Shown one piece after another: positions 11,216-21,368 of a stretch of 64,000 nt of DNA (position 1 is its first letter; the number at the start of each line of letters is the position of its first letter). The DNA is from Carettochelys insculpta (taxonomy: Eukaryota > Chordata > Testudines > Carettochelyidae). A program made the position numbers and the translations under genes. Below the pieces are notes generated by a model that had not been told where the DNA came from, ran no database searches, and saw only the letters and a program-made list of their open reading frames with translations. The stretch lies in NCBI RefSeq assembly GCF_033958435.1, contig NC_134139.1, positions 208,613,501-208,677,500 on the forward strand, written 5' to 3'.

Positions 11216-13384
11216 GTGAGCGGAGCCCTGCCGAGGCTGCAGAGATGCCGAGCCCCCTTTGGCGGGGCTCTCTGGGCTATGGGCCCCATGTCCCTATTCT
11301 CCACCCTCCTGGGCGACCCACTCTGCTGGAGCCCTCTCCACCCACCCCCCCCAGCTGCAGCGTGATGTCAGGTTCTGCGGGGAGCAGAACTGGAGCTGCA
11401 GGAGAGCTGACGCCTCCATGCTGCTACCCAGCAGCCTTGGCAGGGCCACATGTGTTTTCAGAGACCCCGGGGAAATAAATACCCCAGGAAGGAGCAGCTT
11501 GGCCCTGGTTTGTGGGTGTTCAGTCCAGTCTGCAGAGGTGGGCAGGGGGCAGCGTGCTGGGTGCACGGCAGTGCCTTCGATCCTAGCAGAGCCAGGCACA
11601 GGAGCTCGCACAGAGAGCTGAAAACGGGGGGTTAGGGTGGGAATTTGGGGGAGAGGGAGGGGGTGGGGTTTGTGGGTTTGTGTTCCCCCGGCAGGAAGCG
11701 AGGCAGGAAGGCTCTAAGAGCTACAGAGGTGATGAGTGAAGGAATAGCACAGACAAGGAGAGGCTGGGTGTGGGAGCTGGGGGGTGTACATCAACCTGGA
11801 GTGTGTATCTGAAAAGAGTTTCATGTGTATGAAGCAGAGACGACCCAGGCCGGCTGGCGCGGGGGCCGAGGGAGCAGCCAGCCTTAGCAGTGCCACGGCA
11901 CACGCTCAGCCTCTAAGAGCGTGAGGGCACGCGCCAAGCAGCAAATTGAGTAGTGTGGGAGGGGAACAACTTGACTGCCTGTTAACCCCTCCATGCGTCA
12001 GCTCTGGTGTGAAGTCCCACCAGACGGAGCTGGAGGAAGAGAAGATTCTAGGGTTGGAGGTGCAAGCAGGAAAGAGGTGACGTTTCCAGGGGCTTTGGGC
12101 AGACGACGGAGAGAAGGCAAAAGGAGGCTGACAGGAACAATCCAGATTGGCGTATGCAAGCTGGGTAGGAGAACTGTGAGGTCCACAGCTGGGTGAGGAA
12201 CCCGCCCAGGGGAAGCACGTGGCCACAAGAATGAGGCAGAGGAGGAGACTGGTGGCTGGAGGGGCACAGCTCAGGAGTGGGTTTGTTGAGCTGCAGGCTG
12301 CAGAAGGGCGGCGCAGGCAGTCACGGAGGGAGGAAGGGCAAGAGGGAGCAGCTAGTCCTGCCAGAAGAGGGGAGAGTCAGTGGAGAGAGCCATCGTTTGG
12401 GGCCCCACAGGACAGAGGACGGCTCGCCAGAGGGGGCAAGAGTTAACAAGAGGTCTTGCAGCCAGAAGCACCAGGAGGAAGGGTGGAGAGTCACACCACT
12501 GTCCCGGTGAGGCAGGTCTGGGTGACTGGGGCTGCCTGCTAAGATCAGACGGGCCTGGAGAGCAGGCGGCTGTGCTGTCGGCAGCAGCCGAAGTACAGGA
12601 TGTGGGCCTGAGGAAGGAGAGGGCCCTAATCAGGGTCCCCTGTAATCTGTGAGGCCGCATGGCCATGCAGCAACCTAGAAAGCACCACACAGACATTCAG
12701 GGCAGCCAGCTCTCGTCCAGACCTGTTACAGCCAGGCAAAGGGGCACCCCAGCCCCAGCCCAGCCCAGCCCTGGAGCTGCCATGGCAGGGAGAGGCAGCC
12801 CCCCAGCCCAGGGGCAGCTGCAGGGAGAGAGATGCGGGGACACCTCCTTCTCCTCTGTAGCCTGTAAAAGGGCGGGGCAGGGGTGGGGAAGGTTCCTCCG
12901 GACTGCGCCTGGGGTCTGGATCTGATCTGGACACGGACAGAGACTCCATTAACTTTTTTTTTGATGAAATAAATCCTATGGGGAACCGTGTGATGATAGG
13001 AGACTTCTCCCAGCTTCTGAAGGCTGGTGGGGACAGTGCCTTGCTCCGGGTGTGCTAAAGGGTGACTGCCCTTGGTCCCACCCTTTCCGCCTGTAGCGCC
13101 AGGCAGTGGGGCCCTTTGAGGATCTGCCGTGGGCTTTGCTGGTGTGGGAGCTACAGGGGCTTGACAGCAATATTGGGATATTCCCTCCTGCTAGTCGCTG
13201 GGTCTGTGCTGGAAAGTGGGAGAGTAGCAAGGCAGAAGGGAAGATGGCCAGGCCAGGGGGACTTGGTGTGGAGCTCCCAGAGGAGAAGAGACCCCCAGCA
13301 TGTCAGTTACATGCAGGTTCCTTGAATGCTGGAGTTCAGGTGGTGCTCCTCAGCTCGATGCCCCTGGTGGTGTCGGGGGGCACA
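11216..13384. other. Intron sequence, GC-rich in part
   Basis: Holds no recognised exon or named repeat. GC-rich stretches (11600-12900) give overlapping open frames on both strands, none with a recognisable domain. Confidence 0.35.
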
Positions 13385-13482
13385 GAGTCATGGAATCACA
13401 GAGCACTAGAACTGGAAGGGACTTCAAGAGGTCATCGAGTCCAGTCCCCTGCCCTCATGGCAGGACCAAGCTGAGATGTCAT
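13385..13482 (-). repeat. CR1-clade LINE 3' terminal fragment
   Basis: Reverse complement of the standard CR1 end: gtcatggaatcacagagcac, then gaactggaagggacttcaag, then aggtcatcgagtccagtccc. About 100 bp, non-coding. Confidence 0.85.
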
Positions 13483-13585
13483 ACATTAGAGCAGCCCAAG
13501 GGCTGCTCTATGTTACACCAGGCTTAGTGTGGCATCTGGCCAGCCGGGGGATTAGGGAGGGAAGAAATACACATGCCTTTGAGTA

Positions 13586-13728
13586 TCGGAGGGGTAGCCG
13601 TGTTAGTCTGGATCTGTAACAGCAACGAAGGGTCCTGTGGTACCTTATAGACTAACAGAAAAGTTTTGAGCATGAGCTTTCGTGAGCACAGACTCACTTC
13701 ATCAGATGCTGGTCTTGGGTCACCTTTG
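13586..13728 (-). repeat. Penelope-like element 3' end with intact hammerhead-like core
   Basis: On the minus strand the order is catctgatgaag, tgagtctgtgctcac, gaaagctcatgctc, aaaacttttctgttagtc, tataaggtaccacaggaccc, ending with agactaacacggctacccct. It is a 5'-truncated copy of the element whose coding end is seen at 53035-53246. The core CTGATGA...GAAA lies at 13678-13705 (minus). Confidence 0.65.
13678..13705 (-). ncRNA. Hammerhead-ribozyme-like core
   Basis: Minus strand: CTGATGA, a possible stem II GTGAG/CTCAC with a short loop, then GAAA and a three-base-pair hairpin AGC-TCAT-GCT followed by C. This is the conserved hammerhead order, and such motifs are reported in Penelope-like elements. 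One extra A sits between CTGATGA and stem II, and stem I is weak in this monomer, so self-cleavage is unproven. Confidence 0.4.
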
Positions 13729-13840
13729 TCTTTCCTCCTACCTCTCCACTCAGCTCTTTTGAGCATGTGTATGGGCAGGCAGGGCAGGGGTAGAGCCGCA
13801 TTTGGTTTTTAATGATTCATGCATTTCATTCTCTGAGTAG

Positions 13841-13979
13841 GCCCCTAAAGGGCACCAGAGCCTCACTGAAGCCCTGCCTGGAGATGTTCAAGGACTCCAT
13901 CCAGGGGAAGATCCAGGAGGTGGGGAAGAAGAACGCAGGGACAAATAACAACTGCAAGCTCAAGTTCCTCATCCAGGAG
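13841..13979 (+). CDS. NUGGC: NUGGC-like coding exon 5 of window (residues 186-232)
   Basis: The acceptor ctctgagtag ends at 13840 and the donor is GTAAGT at 13980. The 139 nt exon receives two bases from exon 4 and ends at a codon boundary. It encodes RASLKPCLEMFKDSIQGKIQ, then EVGKKN, then CKLKFLIQE. Intact. Confidence 0.87.
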
Positions 13980-16140
13980 GTAAGTTGTGGTTAAGGTCAG
14001 AGCAAGGGCCCTGCCCTGCTGCCAGCGCCTGTGGGTGAGAGGCACCCAGCTCTGCAGCCCCTCTGTTTGGCTGGGCCCGGGAGGCGAGTAGTTGGGGAGA
14101 TAACAAAGGGAGGTGACAACGGTGGAAGGGGGCTCTCAGGGAGGGCAGGATCAGCTGTGGGCAGAACTCTGCCCCACTGACCGGCGACACTCGCAGCTGT
14201 AGGTTGTTGCCAGCGCACAATGCTTAGGGTTTATTTACTGGCATCCCTGCAGCAGCAAAATCAGAGGCACCAGGGCTGTGTGTCGTGCAGGATCCAAGGG
14301 AAGGAAAACCGCCTTGACTCGAGGGCTGGTGGGACGCTGGTGTAACTTTGAGCACTCTCCAGGATGAAGCTGGAAGTCATGGTTCCCAAAGACACGAGGC
14401 TGGTTCTCCAGCAGCTCCCCCTTCCCCTCCAATAAGCTCCTTGTGCCAATGGGGGCTGGGACAGCAGGGTATGGACAGCCTGTGATGTCAGCCAGGGATT
14501 CCCTGGGCCAGGGAAATCCCCAGAAGCCTCCTGTAAGGGGACTGTTGGCCCCTTACTAAATCTTCAGGGGGTGGGGGTGGGGCACTGATGGGCTAGTTCC
14601 AAAAGGAAGTGGAAGGGTTGATGGGGATCCGGATCCTGAAATGGACAGTTCTGGGTCATGAAAGGCAGTGGTGCTGTGGCTCTGATCTCAGCAAGAGCCA
14701 CAGAAGCAGTCCCTAGCAGCAGCCCCTGGAGCCAGAGAAGCAGCCCTGGGAGCTGGAGGTGGGGTGGGAGCAGTCTGGAACTGGTTGCAGTGAGCAGGCG
14801 GAAAGAGCGATGGGGGACCCTGGGCAGAGGCCCAGCACAAGGGGATGGCCCAGCAAAAGGGCCTTGCAGGCCAGACTTGGAAGGGCATTGATGCCCTATG
14901 GAGAAGCAGGGAGGCTGAAGCAAGGAAGGAGGGTCCTGCCCCTCAAGTGAGCGTCTCAGCTGCTGCACCCCCTGCAGCGCAGCCGGGGCCTGGGCGGGAG
15001 GCTGGGACAGGTGGGGAAGAGACTTTGAGCTGCCTTGACATTGCAGAGAGGCTGTGTGGGATGTCCCCCTGCTGCAGAGCAGGCTGACATGTTTGCCTTC
15101 AGCCATTCAGTGATTCATTCCCATTGAACATGATTTTCAAAGTGGATGCTGTTTGCTACACTGTATTCACTGGACCTACATGCAGTGATGAGTGGGTCAG
15201 GGAAGTGGAGGGAGCCCCCCCAGAGTGGGGACACCCTGGGCCCTGTCCTATGTGACCATGGCAATGTTGGGGTCAAGCCAATGGAATCCTGGGCCCGACC
15301 TTGTCTGGGTGCCCGTGGAAGGGGAGCCCTTGAGATCAGGGAGGTCTCTGGATATAGCAATTGGGTGTGAGAACTCAGGTCCTTTCCCCTGGGGCAACGT
15401 ATAAGCCAGGAAATACCCCCACAGAACGGGACCAGTCCCCAGTTTACACTGGTGTTACCAGTGCTGCATGGGAAAAGGGTCAAGGATCAAGCCCCTGGTC
15501 CACCTGATTATCAGATATCGAATCTCTGTGCACACAAGCGAAGCCTCAGGCTTGAAATGAACAGCAAGAATTGAAAACGATTGTGGTCCAAGGTCTGGAA
15601 GAGAGAGACTCTGCTCAGGAGCAGTCCGAGCATGGCACTGCTAGGTGGAGGATGTGGTTAAGGTCTAAGCTCTTGGGAATTCCCATGGCTAAAATTCCAA
15701 CTTCTTTGAAACTGCCTGGGAATCCCATATGTAACACCGACAGACCCGGGTTGCTGGCACCAGGGATAGAACCTGCTTAGAATGGACCAGATTGGGGTCT
15801 CATCCCTGTAGCTAACTAGAGAACCTGCCCGTTGATTGCAGTCAGCTGGAGCCACCAGGGCAGATTCTGGGCTCTGGTTACTGCACTAGAGGTAGAAAAC
15901 CCATCAGAGACGCAAAGTCGGCACCCCCAACCAGGAGCTCCTCAGACAGCGCATAGAGCTCTTGGGTTCTGTGCATGTGCTGTGGAGAAATGATGCTTGA
16001 AGTTCATTAGAAGGCAGCAGGTGCTGTGAAGCCTTTAAGCTGGGAAAAGGTTTGTGGAATTCACCGGCTGTTCAAATTCACCTATTTGTTTCTAAACTCT
16101 GGCCTCAAAAATCCCCACATCTGCATACGCCACCTTGACT
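13980..16140. other. Intron sequence, nothing recognised
   Basis: No named repeat or gene recognised. A minus-strand frame of 180 codons (14564-15106) overlaps several plus-strand frames and is proline/serine/leucine-rich without a domain, so it is not called. Confidence 0.35.
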
Positions 16141-16155
16141 CCAGGTCTAACCAAT

Positions 16156-16188
16156 AAACAAACACACACACACACACAAACACACACG
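16156..16188 (+). repeat. (CA)n microsatellite
   Basis: About 30 bp of CA dinucleotides with two interruptions (aaacacac) in the intron just before exon 6. Confidence 0.9.
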
Positions 16189-16274
16189 ATCTCTGACCAG
16201 TTCCAGTGTTCCAAGCCATTTATTTAGATGGTTTGGAAAAAATAATCGCAACTGCTTTACATTGGTTTTTGCAG

Positions 16275-16383
16275 ACAAACATCATCCTGAGTACCCTGGA
16301 GAAAGAGATCCTTAAGAAGAAGATGGATATCTACCAGTCCCTTCCGCTGTCCATCCAGAGTAACCTTCAGCCTTACTACAAAG
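16275..16383 (+). CDS. NUGGC: NUGGC-like coding exon 6 of window (residues 233-268)
   Basis: The acceptor ggtttttgcag ends at 16274 and the donor GTAGCG starts at 16384. The 109 nt exon enters in phase 0 and leaves one base. It encodes ILSTLEKEILKKKMDIYQSL and then PLSIQSNLQPYYK, a charged helix and loop typical of the family. Intact. Confidence 0.87.
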
Positions 16384-16424
16384 GTAGCGCCCTTCTGCAG
16401 GCTAACCTGGTGCTTTGTATTAGT

Positions 16425-16655
16425 AACAGAGAGGTGGCCGTGTTCGGCTGTATTCTAACAAAGCAGACCAGCAGTCCTGTAGCACTTTAAATACTAACAA
16501 AATGATCTATTCAGTGATGAGCTTTAGTGGGACAGACCCACTTCATCAGAGCAATTACATTTCCAATACAGACTGACATCTATAAGTGCAGAGGTCCTAA
16601 AAAATTTCAATAAAAAGTGACAAATCAGGTACATAGAACTGAAGAGGGGGTGGTG
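16425..16655 (-). repeat. Penelope-like element 3' end, degenerate
   Basis: Begins 42 bp after exon 6. The minus strand shows ctctgatgaagtgggtctgt, then cccactaaagctcat, then ttttgttagtatttaaagtgc and the outer end ggccac/ctctctgtta. The GAAA box is mutated to TAAA, so the ribozyme-like core is broken in this copy. Confidence 0.6.
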
Positions 16656-16752
16656 CGTATGGATGTTAAGTGTTCTGCCTGAGAGAACTACCAACCTCAA
16701 AGGAAGGGAAGCAGTCCTTGTAATGCATGAGGTAATTGGTGTCTCTGTTCAC

Positions 16753-16784
<32 letters not shown>

Positions 16785-17194
16785 ATAACTGTGGACTCAG
16801 CGCCCGTTGGTGTCTGATGCCTCTCACTATTTCCTTCCATCTTTCCCTGTCCAGTGCGGAGTGTCTTAGTTTCTGTAGACTAGCTCTGCACCAATCTACT
16901 ACATCATCTATCCATTCTCTGTGGGGTCTGCCTCTCCTATTCCAACCGTCCATTATGTCGAATACCAGGGTCTTGATTTTTCAGTCATCGTTCATTCTGC
17001 AAATATGTCCAAATAGTTGTAGCTTCTGTTTTATAACCTTCAGCAGCAGGTTCTCCTTCGGCTGTATCTTCCTATGGAATTCCTCATTGGTGACCTTCTG
17101 CATCCATCCTATTCTCAGAATCTTTCTATAACAACTCCTCTCGAACACCAATATTCTTCTTTTTGAATCTTTCATTATCACCCGTCTCACATCT
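16753..17194 (-). repeat. RTE-type LINE 3' end with (ATG)n tail
   Basis: Minus strand encodes ERSCYRKILRIGWMQKVTNE, then QLFGHICRMND, then NRRGRPHREWIDDVVDWC, the typical C-terminus of RTE/BovB-like ORF2, broken by small indels. It ends in about ten ATG units (CAT on the plus strand, 16753-16783), the usual microsatellite tail of this clade. The 5' part of the same or a similar element lies at 20344-22095, same strand. Confidence 0.8.
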
Positions 17195-18110
17195 TAGTTA
17201 ACGTGTCGAATTTAAATATGAACTCCAATTCAGAACTTTCTCTATGTAATCTGTTTGTAAAGTCTGTTTGTTCTAAGATACAAATTCTCAGGTGTTTAGC
17301 AAAATGGTCCACTCCATTGACGTGTTCATTGACCAGCTTATGTGTATTGAGATTCTTGATGTCTGCTCTATGCCCATGCATTCTTTGGCAAAGATTTTAC
17401 CCAGTCTGTCCAATGTACTTTGTATGGGGGCATTGTTGGCACATAATGGCATATATAACATGGGTCAAAGTACACGAGAAAGAGCCCTTGATCTTGTAAC
17501 TAACGTGGTTAGGTCCAGTGATGGTATTTATCCCCAGAATAAATATGTGGACAAAGTCGGCAACGGGATTTGTTGCAAGGAGTAGTTCCAGGATTGCTAT
17601 TACTGTGGTGTAACCTGTGATTGCTGGGGAGAACCTTTCTTAGGTTAGGAGATTGTCTATAGGAGAGGACAGGCCCCTGTCACCTGGGGCCTTCCAGAGT
17701 GTAGCATCAGGATCTAGAATAGGTTGTAGGTTTTTAATGATGTGTTGCAGGGGCTTGAGTTGGGGGCTATAGGTAATGACAAGAGGTATTGTGTTACTGG
17801 TCTTCTTGGTTCTATCTTGAAGTAGCTGGTTTCTGGGTATTCGTCTGGCCCTGTCAATCTCTTGTTTTACGTTTCGTGGTGGGTAATTAAGTTTTATAAA
17901 TGCCTGGTAGAGGTCTTGAAGTTTTCAGTCTGTCATTAGGATCAGAGCAGGCTACACCAGAGTAATGCTAATCCTAGAACTTTTCCTTGCAACAAATCCT
18001 GCTGCCAGCTTTGTCCACATATTTATTCTGATTGAAGTGGCTCTGTCTCACGAAAGCTCAACACCAAATAAATCACGTTGTTAGTCTTTGAAGTGCTACA
18101 TTTCCAGTGC
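17195..18110. repeat. Penelope-like element with GIY-YIG end, inverted pair
   Basis: Minus strand (17195-17950) encodes a Penelope-type linker and GIY-YIG endonuclease: VIYAIMCQQC, then KYIGQTG, then MHGHRADIK, with stops. Upstream on that strand comes GYTTVIAILELLLATNPVAD. From about 17950 the plus strand encodes the same segment again (GYTRVMLILELFLATNPAAS) and then jumps to the 3' tail (gaaagctcaacaccaaataa, then gttagtctttgaagtgctac). Two copies are therefore arranged tail-out and inverted, as often seen in this class. Broken and inactive. Confidence 0.72.
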
Positions 18111-18404
18111 TTTGTGGAGTTGGTTTGTTCTCTGGCATGCTCAGGCCATGAGGGAGTGGGCGGTGATGAACCAGCTTCTTCAACTTCATCCTCCGAACTG
18201 GAAAACCATCAGGGGAAGGAAGAGCACATCGGTCTCTATTGTCAGGCATAAAGGGGATGTACATGTATGTCATTATTCCTGACCCAGGAGTACGAGTCAC
18301 ATGATGAAAGGGCTGGAAAGAATTAGGGAGAAAAGACTTTGCAAGGGAATAGGGCATCAAGGAAGGGACAACCAAGCTGAGTTTGTCAGGAAAGTCAGTG
18401 CTCG
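18111..18404. other. Intron sequence, nothing recognised
   Basis: About 300 bp with no recognised feature between the Penelope-like pair and the CR1 fragment. Confidence 0.3.
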
Positions 18405-18695
18405 ACGATGCCTTTTTCCAGATCATTTATAAGTAGTTTGAATAGGATTGGTCCCAGTACAGGCCCTCAGGGGACACCACTTGTTACCGCTGTCCATTCA
18501 GAAAGCTTACGATTGACTCCTACCCTTCATTTCCTGGCTTTTAGCCAGTCATTAGTCCATGAGAGGCCCTTCCCTCGTATCCCATGACAACTTTCTTCAG
18601 AGCCTTTGGTGAGGGATCTTTTCAAAGGCTTTCTGGAAATCTGTATATGCTGTATCAACTAGATACCCATTGTCCTCATGCTTGTGTGTTACCTG
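18405..18695 (-). repeat. CR1-clade LINE reverse transcriptase fragment
   Basis: The plus strand shows the reverse complement of the CR1 palm region: ggtcccagtacaggccctca, then ggggacaccacttgttaccg (equivalent to SGVPQG and GPVLF blocks), then ggctttctggaaatctgtat (AFQKA block). Several stops; fossil. Confidence 0.8.
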
Positions 18696-19130
18696 CGCAA
18701 ATTTCTTTATCCCTTCCACACTTCAGGGACACACACCCTTTACCCAATCCTGAGGGCTCAAGGTGTGACCCTGTTAATTTAAACTCCAACACATACCCAG
18801 TTCCTAGGGCTCAGGGCATAATTCCCTGCAGGTCTGTAGGATCTGTGTCACTGAAAGAGCCTTACACAGTAATATTCTTATTCTCTATTGATTTTCAGTT
18901 ACCAAGAGAGCAAAATACATGCTAAGCACTCAGTGTCATGCTCACCAGTCATGATAAGGCCGGCAGGGGAGCTTCCCCTGTTGGGACAGACAAAGTCATT
19001 CTCTGGATGCTGGTTGCTGCACCTCAGAGTCTGGCAGTGCTGATCCTAGGGATGAGCTTCCCCCCCCGATTCTTCCCTTAAGGTGTTCTTTTTTCCTTCC
19101 TTCCTTCTTCCTGCTGTTTTGCTTCATGGA
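18696..19130. other. Intron sequence, nothing recognised
   Basis: No supportable feature apart from a short pyrimidine-rich run near 19090-19110. Confidence 0.3.
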
Positions 19131-19131
19131 C

Positions 19132-19369
19132 CCCAGTTTAAGTAGTAACAGAGAGGGAGCCATGCTAGTCTGTATACTATGAAAACAAACCAGCCGTCCA
19201 GTAGCACTTTCAGGACTAACAAATAATTTATTGCGTGATGAGCTTTCGTGGGACAGATTGTCTGGCTATGATCTGAAGAAGTGGGTCTGTCCCACAAAAG
19301 CTCAGCACCCAATAAATTATTTTGTTAGTCTGTAAAATGCTACTGGACGGCTTTCCCAGTTTAAGTAGT
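19132..19369. repeat. Penelope-like foldback insertion with 15 bp target-site duplication
   Basis: Two inverted copies of the tail (left arm 19147-19250 minus, right arm 19270-19354 plus) face each other. They are flanked by the perfect direct repeat CCCAGTTTAAGTAGT at 19132-19146 and 19355-19369. The arms share ccgtccagtagca, the actaacaaa...atttattg block and the gtgggacaga stem. The right-arm core reads CTGAAGA...AAAA, so the ribozyme-like core is decayed. A long duplication fits target-primed reverse transcription. Confidence 0.7.
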
Positions 19370-19913
19370 GAAACTTGAGTCCCGCTTAGCTCTACCTTGA
19401 CCAGTTATTTTGGTATAATTTTACTAACTAGCTCTAGCCTATTGTAACAGAATTACCGAGCCAATCATAACCCTCCACTTTAGCTGATTTACACCTAGCA
19501 AAATTAATTAATAGCAGATGGGAACAATTACAAACCAGACAGAGATGAGACAGAAAATGGTGAAAGAACTCCAGCAGGCCTATCAAAAAGTCTGGGAAGC
19601 CAACCAGCTCTCAGGAGCAGTGCCACAGACCTGCTGCTATTATCAACAGCTGGGACAGTGCTTGGAATTCTGGCATTCTAACATGAAACACGCACAAGCA
19701 ACCAAGGCTAAGGCATTGTGTGCTAGGCATCCACAGTCCACTGCTCACGCTGTTGAGCTTGCACAGGGCAATGGGGACATAGAGATTTGACACAGAAAAA
19801 AGGTGGGTTGAATTTCAAGAAGCTTTGGAGACACTTTATTCGAATTCATAACATCAAAGTTAAATATCTGAATGTATTAAATATTGAATTTATCTCCTAG
19901 TGTAGACGCAACC
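19370..19913 (+). mobile_element. Harbinger-like transposon fragment with Myb/SANT-like coding remnant
   Basis: The right end reads ttatctcctagtgtagacgc then aacc, followed by TTA. It matches the right end of the element at 26920-29484 (same cctagtg-tagac words). Inside, a 90-codon open frame (19518-19790) resembles the C-terminal part of the Myb/SANT-like DNA-binding protein that accompanies PIF/Harbinger transposases: QAYQKVWEANQLSGAVPQTC followed by CYYQQLGQCL. The left end was not found, so the copy is truncated. No transposase catalytic region is visible. Confidence 0.5.
19518..19790 (+). pseudogene. Myb/SANT-like DNA-binding protein fragment (transposon partner gene)
   Basis: Ninety codons without a stop. 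The segment RQKMVKELQQAYQKVWEANQ then SGAVPQTCCYYQQLG has the spacing of the trihelix Myb/SANT domain end (alpha-3 plus the conserved 'T(C)xxYxxLxxIL' motif) found in Harbinger partner proteins and many vertebrate MSANTD-type proteins. The N-terminal Trp-bearing helices are missing, so it is a fragment. In Harbinger systems the Myb-like protein binds DNA and brings the transposase to the nucleus and the element ends. Confidence 0.45.
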
Positions 19914-19926
19914 TTAGTGCCAATAC

Positions 19927-20340
19927 GAGTGTGTCTACACTTGCATTCCTCTTTCAAAAGAGGTATGCAAATGAGGCAAATCAAAAAAAGCAAATAAAGT
20001 ATAAATTTGCATATTCAACACCTTGTTTGCATATTCTAATTTCAAAAGAGCTTCTTTCGAAAGAAGAAAGCCAGTGTAGACACTTCTCTTTTGAAAGCAA
20101 ACCCCATCTTCGAAAGAATCCTTCTTCCCATTAAACAAAGGGAAGAAGGATTCTTTCGAAGATGGGTTTGCTTTCGAAAGAGCAGCGTCTACACTGGCTT
20201 TCTTCTTTCGTAAGTAGCTCTTTTGAAATTAGAATATGCAAATGAGGTGCTGAACAGGCAACTTTATACCTCATTTGCATTTTTGATTTGCCTCATTTGC
20301 AGACCTCTTTCGAAAGAGGAATGCAAGTGTAGACACACCC
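19927..20340. mobile_element. 414 bp near-perfect palindromic MITE
   Basis: Ends GAGTGTGTCTACACTTGCAT and, inverted, GGGTGTGTCTACACTTGCAT. The complementarity runs almost to the centre near 20134 (cttcgaaagaatccttcttc against its reverse). Flanks are TAC on the left and TAG on the right, close to a 3 bp TNA-type duplication. No coding capacity. It interrupts the RTE-type LINE on its right side. Confidence 0.75.
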
Positions 20341-20343
20341 TAG

Positions 20344-20981
20344 ATGTTCTTCCATCTGCGATCGCCGTCTCTCTGTCACTATCATCATCAGCACCTTGTC
20401 TAGATGACTCGTTCTATAGTTCTTGCATTCCAATGCACTTCCTTTGTTGTGTATTGCCAGTAGAACAGATCTTGTCCATTCGTTAGGTGCCTTCCCTTCT
20501 TTCCATGCTATATTACATAGTCGGTGTATTTCCTGAACCATACTTTCTACATCGTATTTGATCATCTCTTCCATGGTCTTATCATTTCCAGGGCTTTTGT
20601 TATTCTTTGGTCATTTCACTGCTCTTTCTACTTCCTCCTTCAAAATATTGGTCTTGCTCTCAAGGCTCAGTGGAGATTTCTCTTTCAGTTCTTCAGTCAG
20701 TCTCTCTGAGACACTTGGGTCCAACTGTGCTTCGTACAGATCTGTGAAATATCTTGTCTATTGTTGCACAACCTTCTCCTTGTTCACAAACACCTCATTG
20801 TTCTCATCTTTGATCGCCATCTGCTTCAGCTGCCACTTGCTATTAACATTTATAATCGTTTTGTACACCTCCCTGGTCTTCAGCTCGCCATAATACCTCT
20901 CTATATCTTTACACTGCTCCTCTAATCATTTTGTCCTATCCATTTGGCCACTTTCCTTACCTCTTTGCACTTAATTCTATA
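20344..20981 (-). repeat. RTE-type LINE, reverse transcriptase N-terminal part
   Basis: Minus strand encodes a decayed RT start: SPLSLESKTNILKEEVERAM, then EEMIKYDVESMVQEIHRLCN and WKEGKAPNEWTRSVLL. This matches RTE-clade ORF2 after the endonuclease. Several stops and small indels. It continues the endonuclease part at 21369-22095 across a MITE insertion. Confidence 0.75.
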
Positions 20982-21368
20982 CAGTAGACCCCGACTTACA
21001 CAATTTTGACTTGCGTTTCTTGTAATAATGCAAGTCAAAATTGTGAGCTGGGGGGAGCCGGGCACCAAGTGGCAGCCTGGCTCCCAGCTCCCCTCTGCTT
21101 GCAGAAACTGGGAAATTGACTAGCACTGCCACATGGCTCACAGCTCCCTGCCACTCCTGGGAGCCAGGAAACCAACCAGTGCAGCAGCATTGGTCAGTGT
21201 CCCAGCTCACGCAAGCGGAGGGGAGCTGGGAGCCAAGCACAGCCAGGATCGGGGGACCCAAAGGTGGCAGGGGTCCTCCCCCACCCCATCCCGACATGCT
21301 TGAAATTCGACTTATGTGTGGTTGCCCAGGAAAGCAACCTACACATAAGTCAGGGCTTTACTCTACTG
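20982..21368. mobile_element. 387 bp MITE with CAGTAGA ends, pogo-like candidate
   Basis: Left end CAGTAGACCCCGACTTACAC; the right end inverted reads CAGTAGAGTAAAGCCCTGAC, then TTATGTG. An internal hairpin (caattttgacttgc and its reverse) follows the left end. It interrupts the RTE LINE. A TA precedes the left end, but I do not see a matching TA at the right, so the superfamily is uncertain. Confidence 0.5.

Noticed and set aside
14564..15106. 180-codon minus-strand frame in an intron
   Set aside because: Proline/serine/leucine-rich with overlapping frames on the other strand and no domain.
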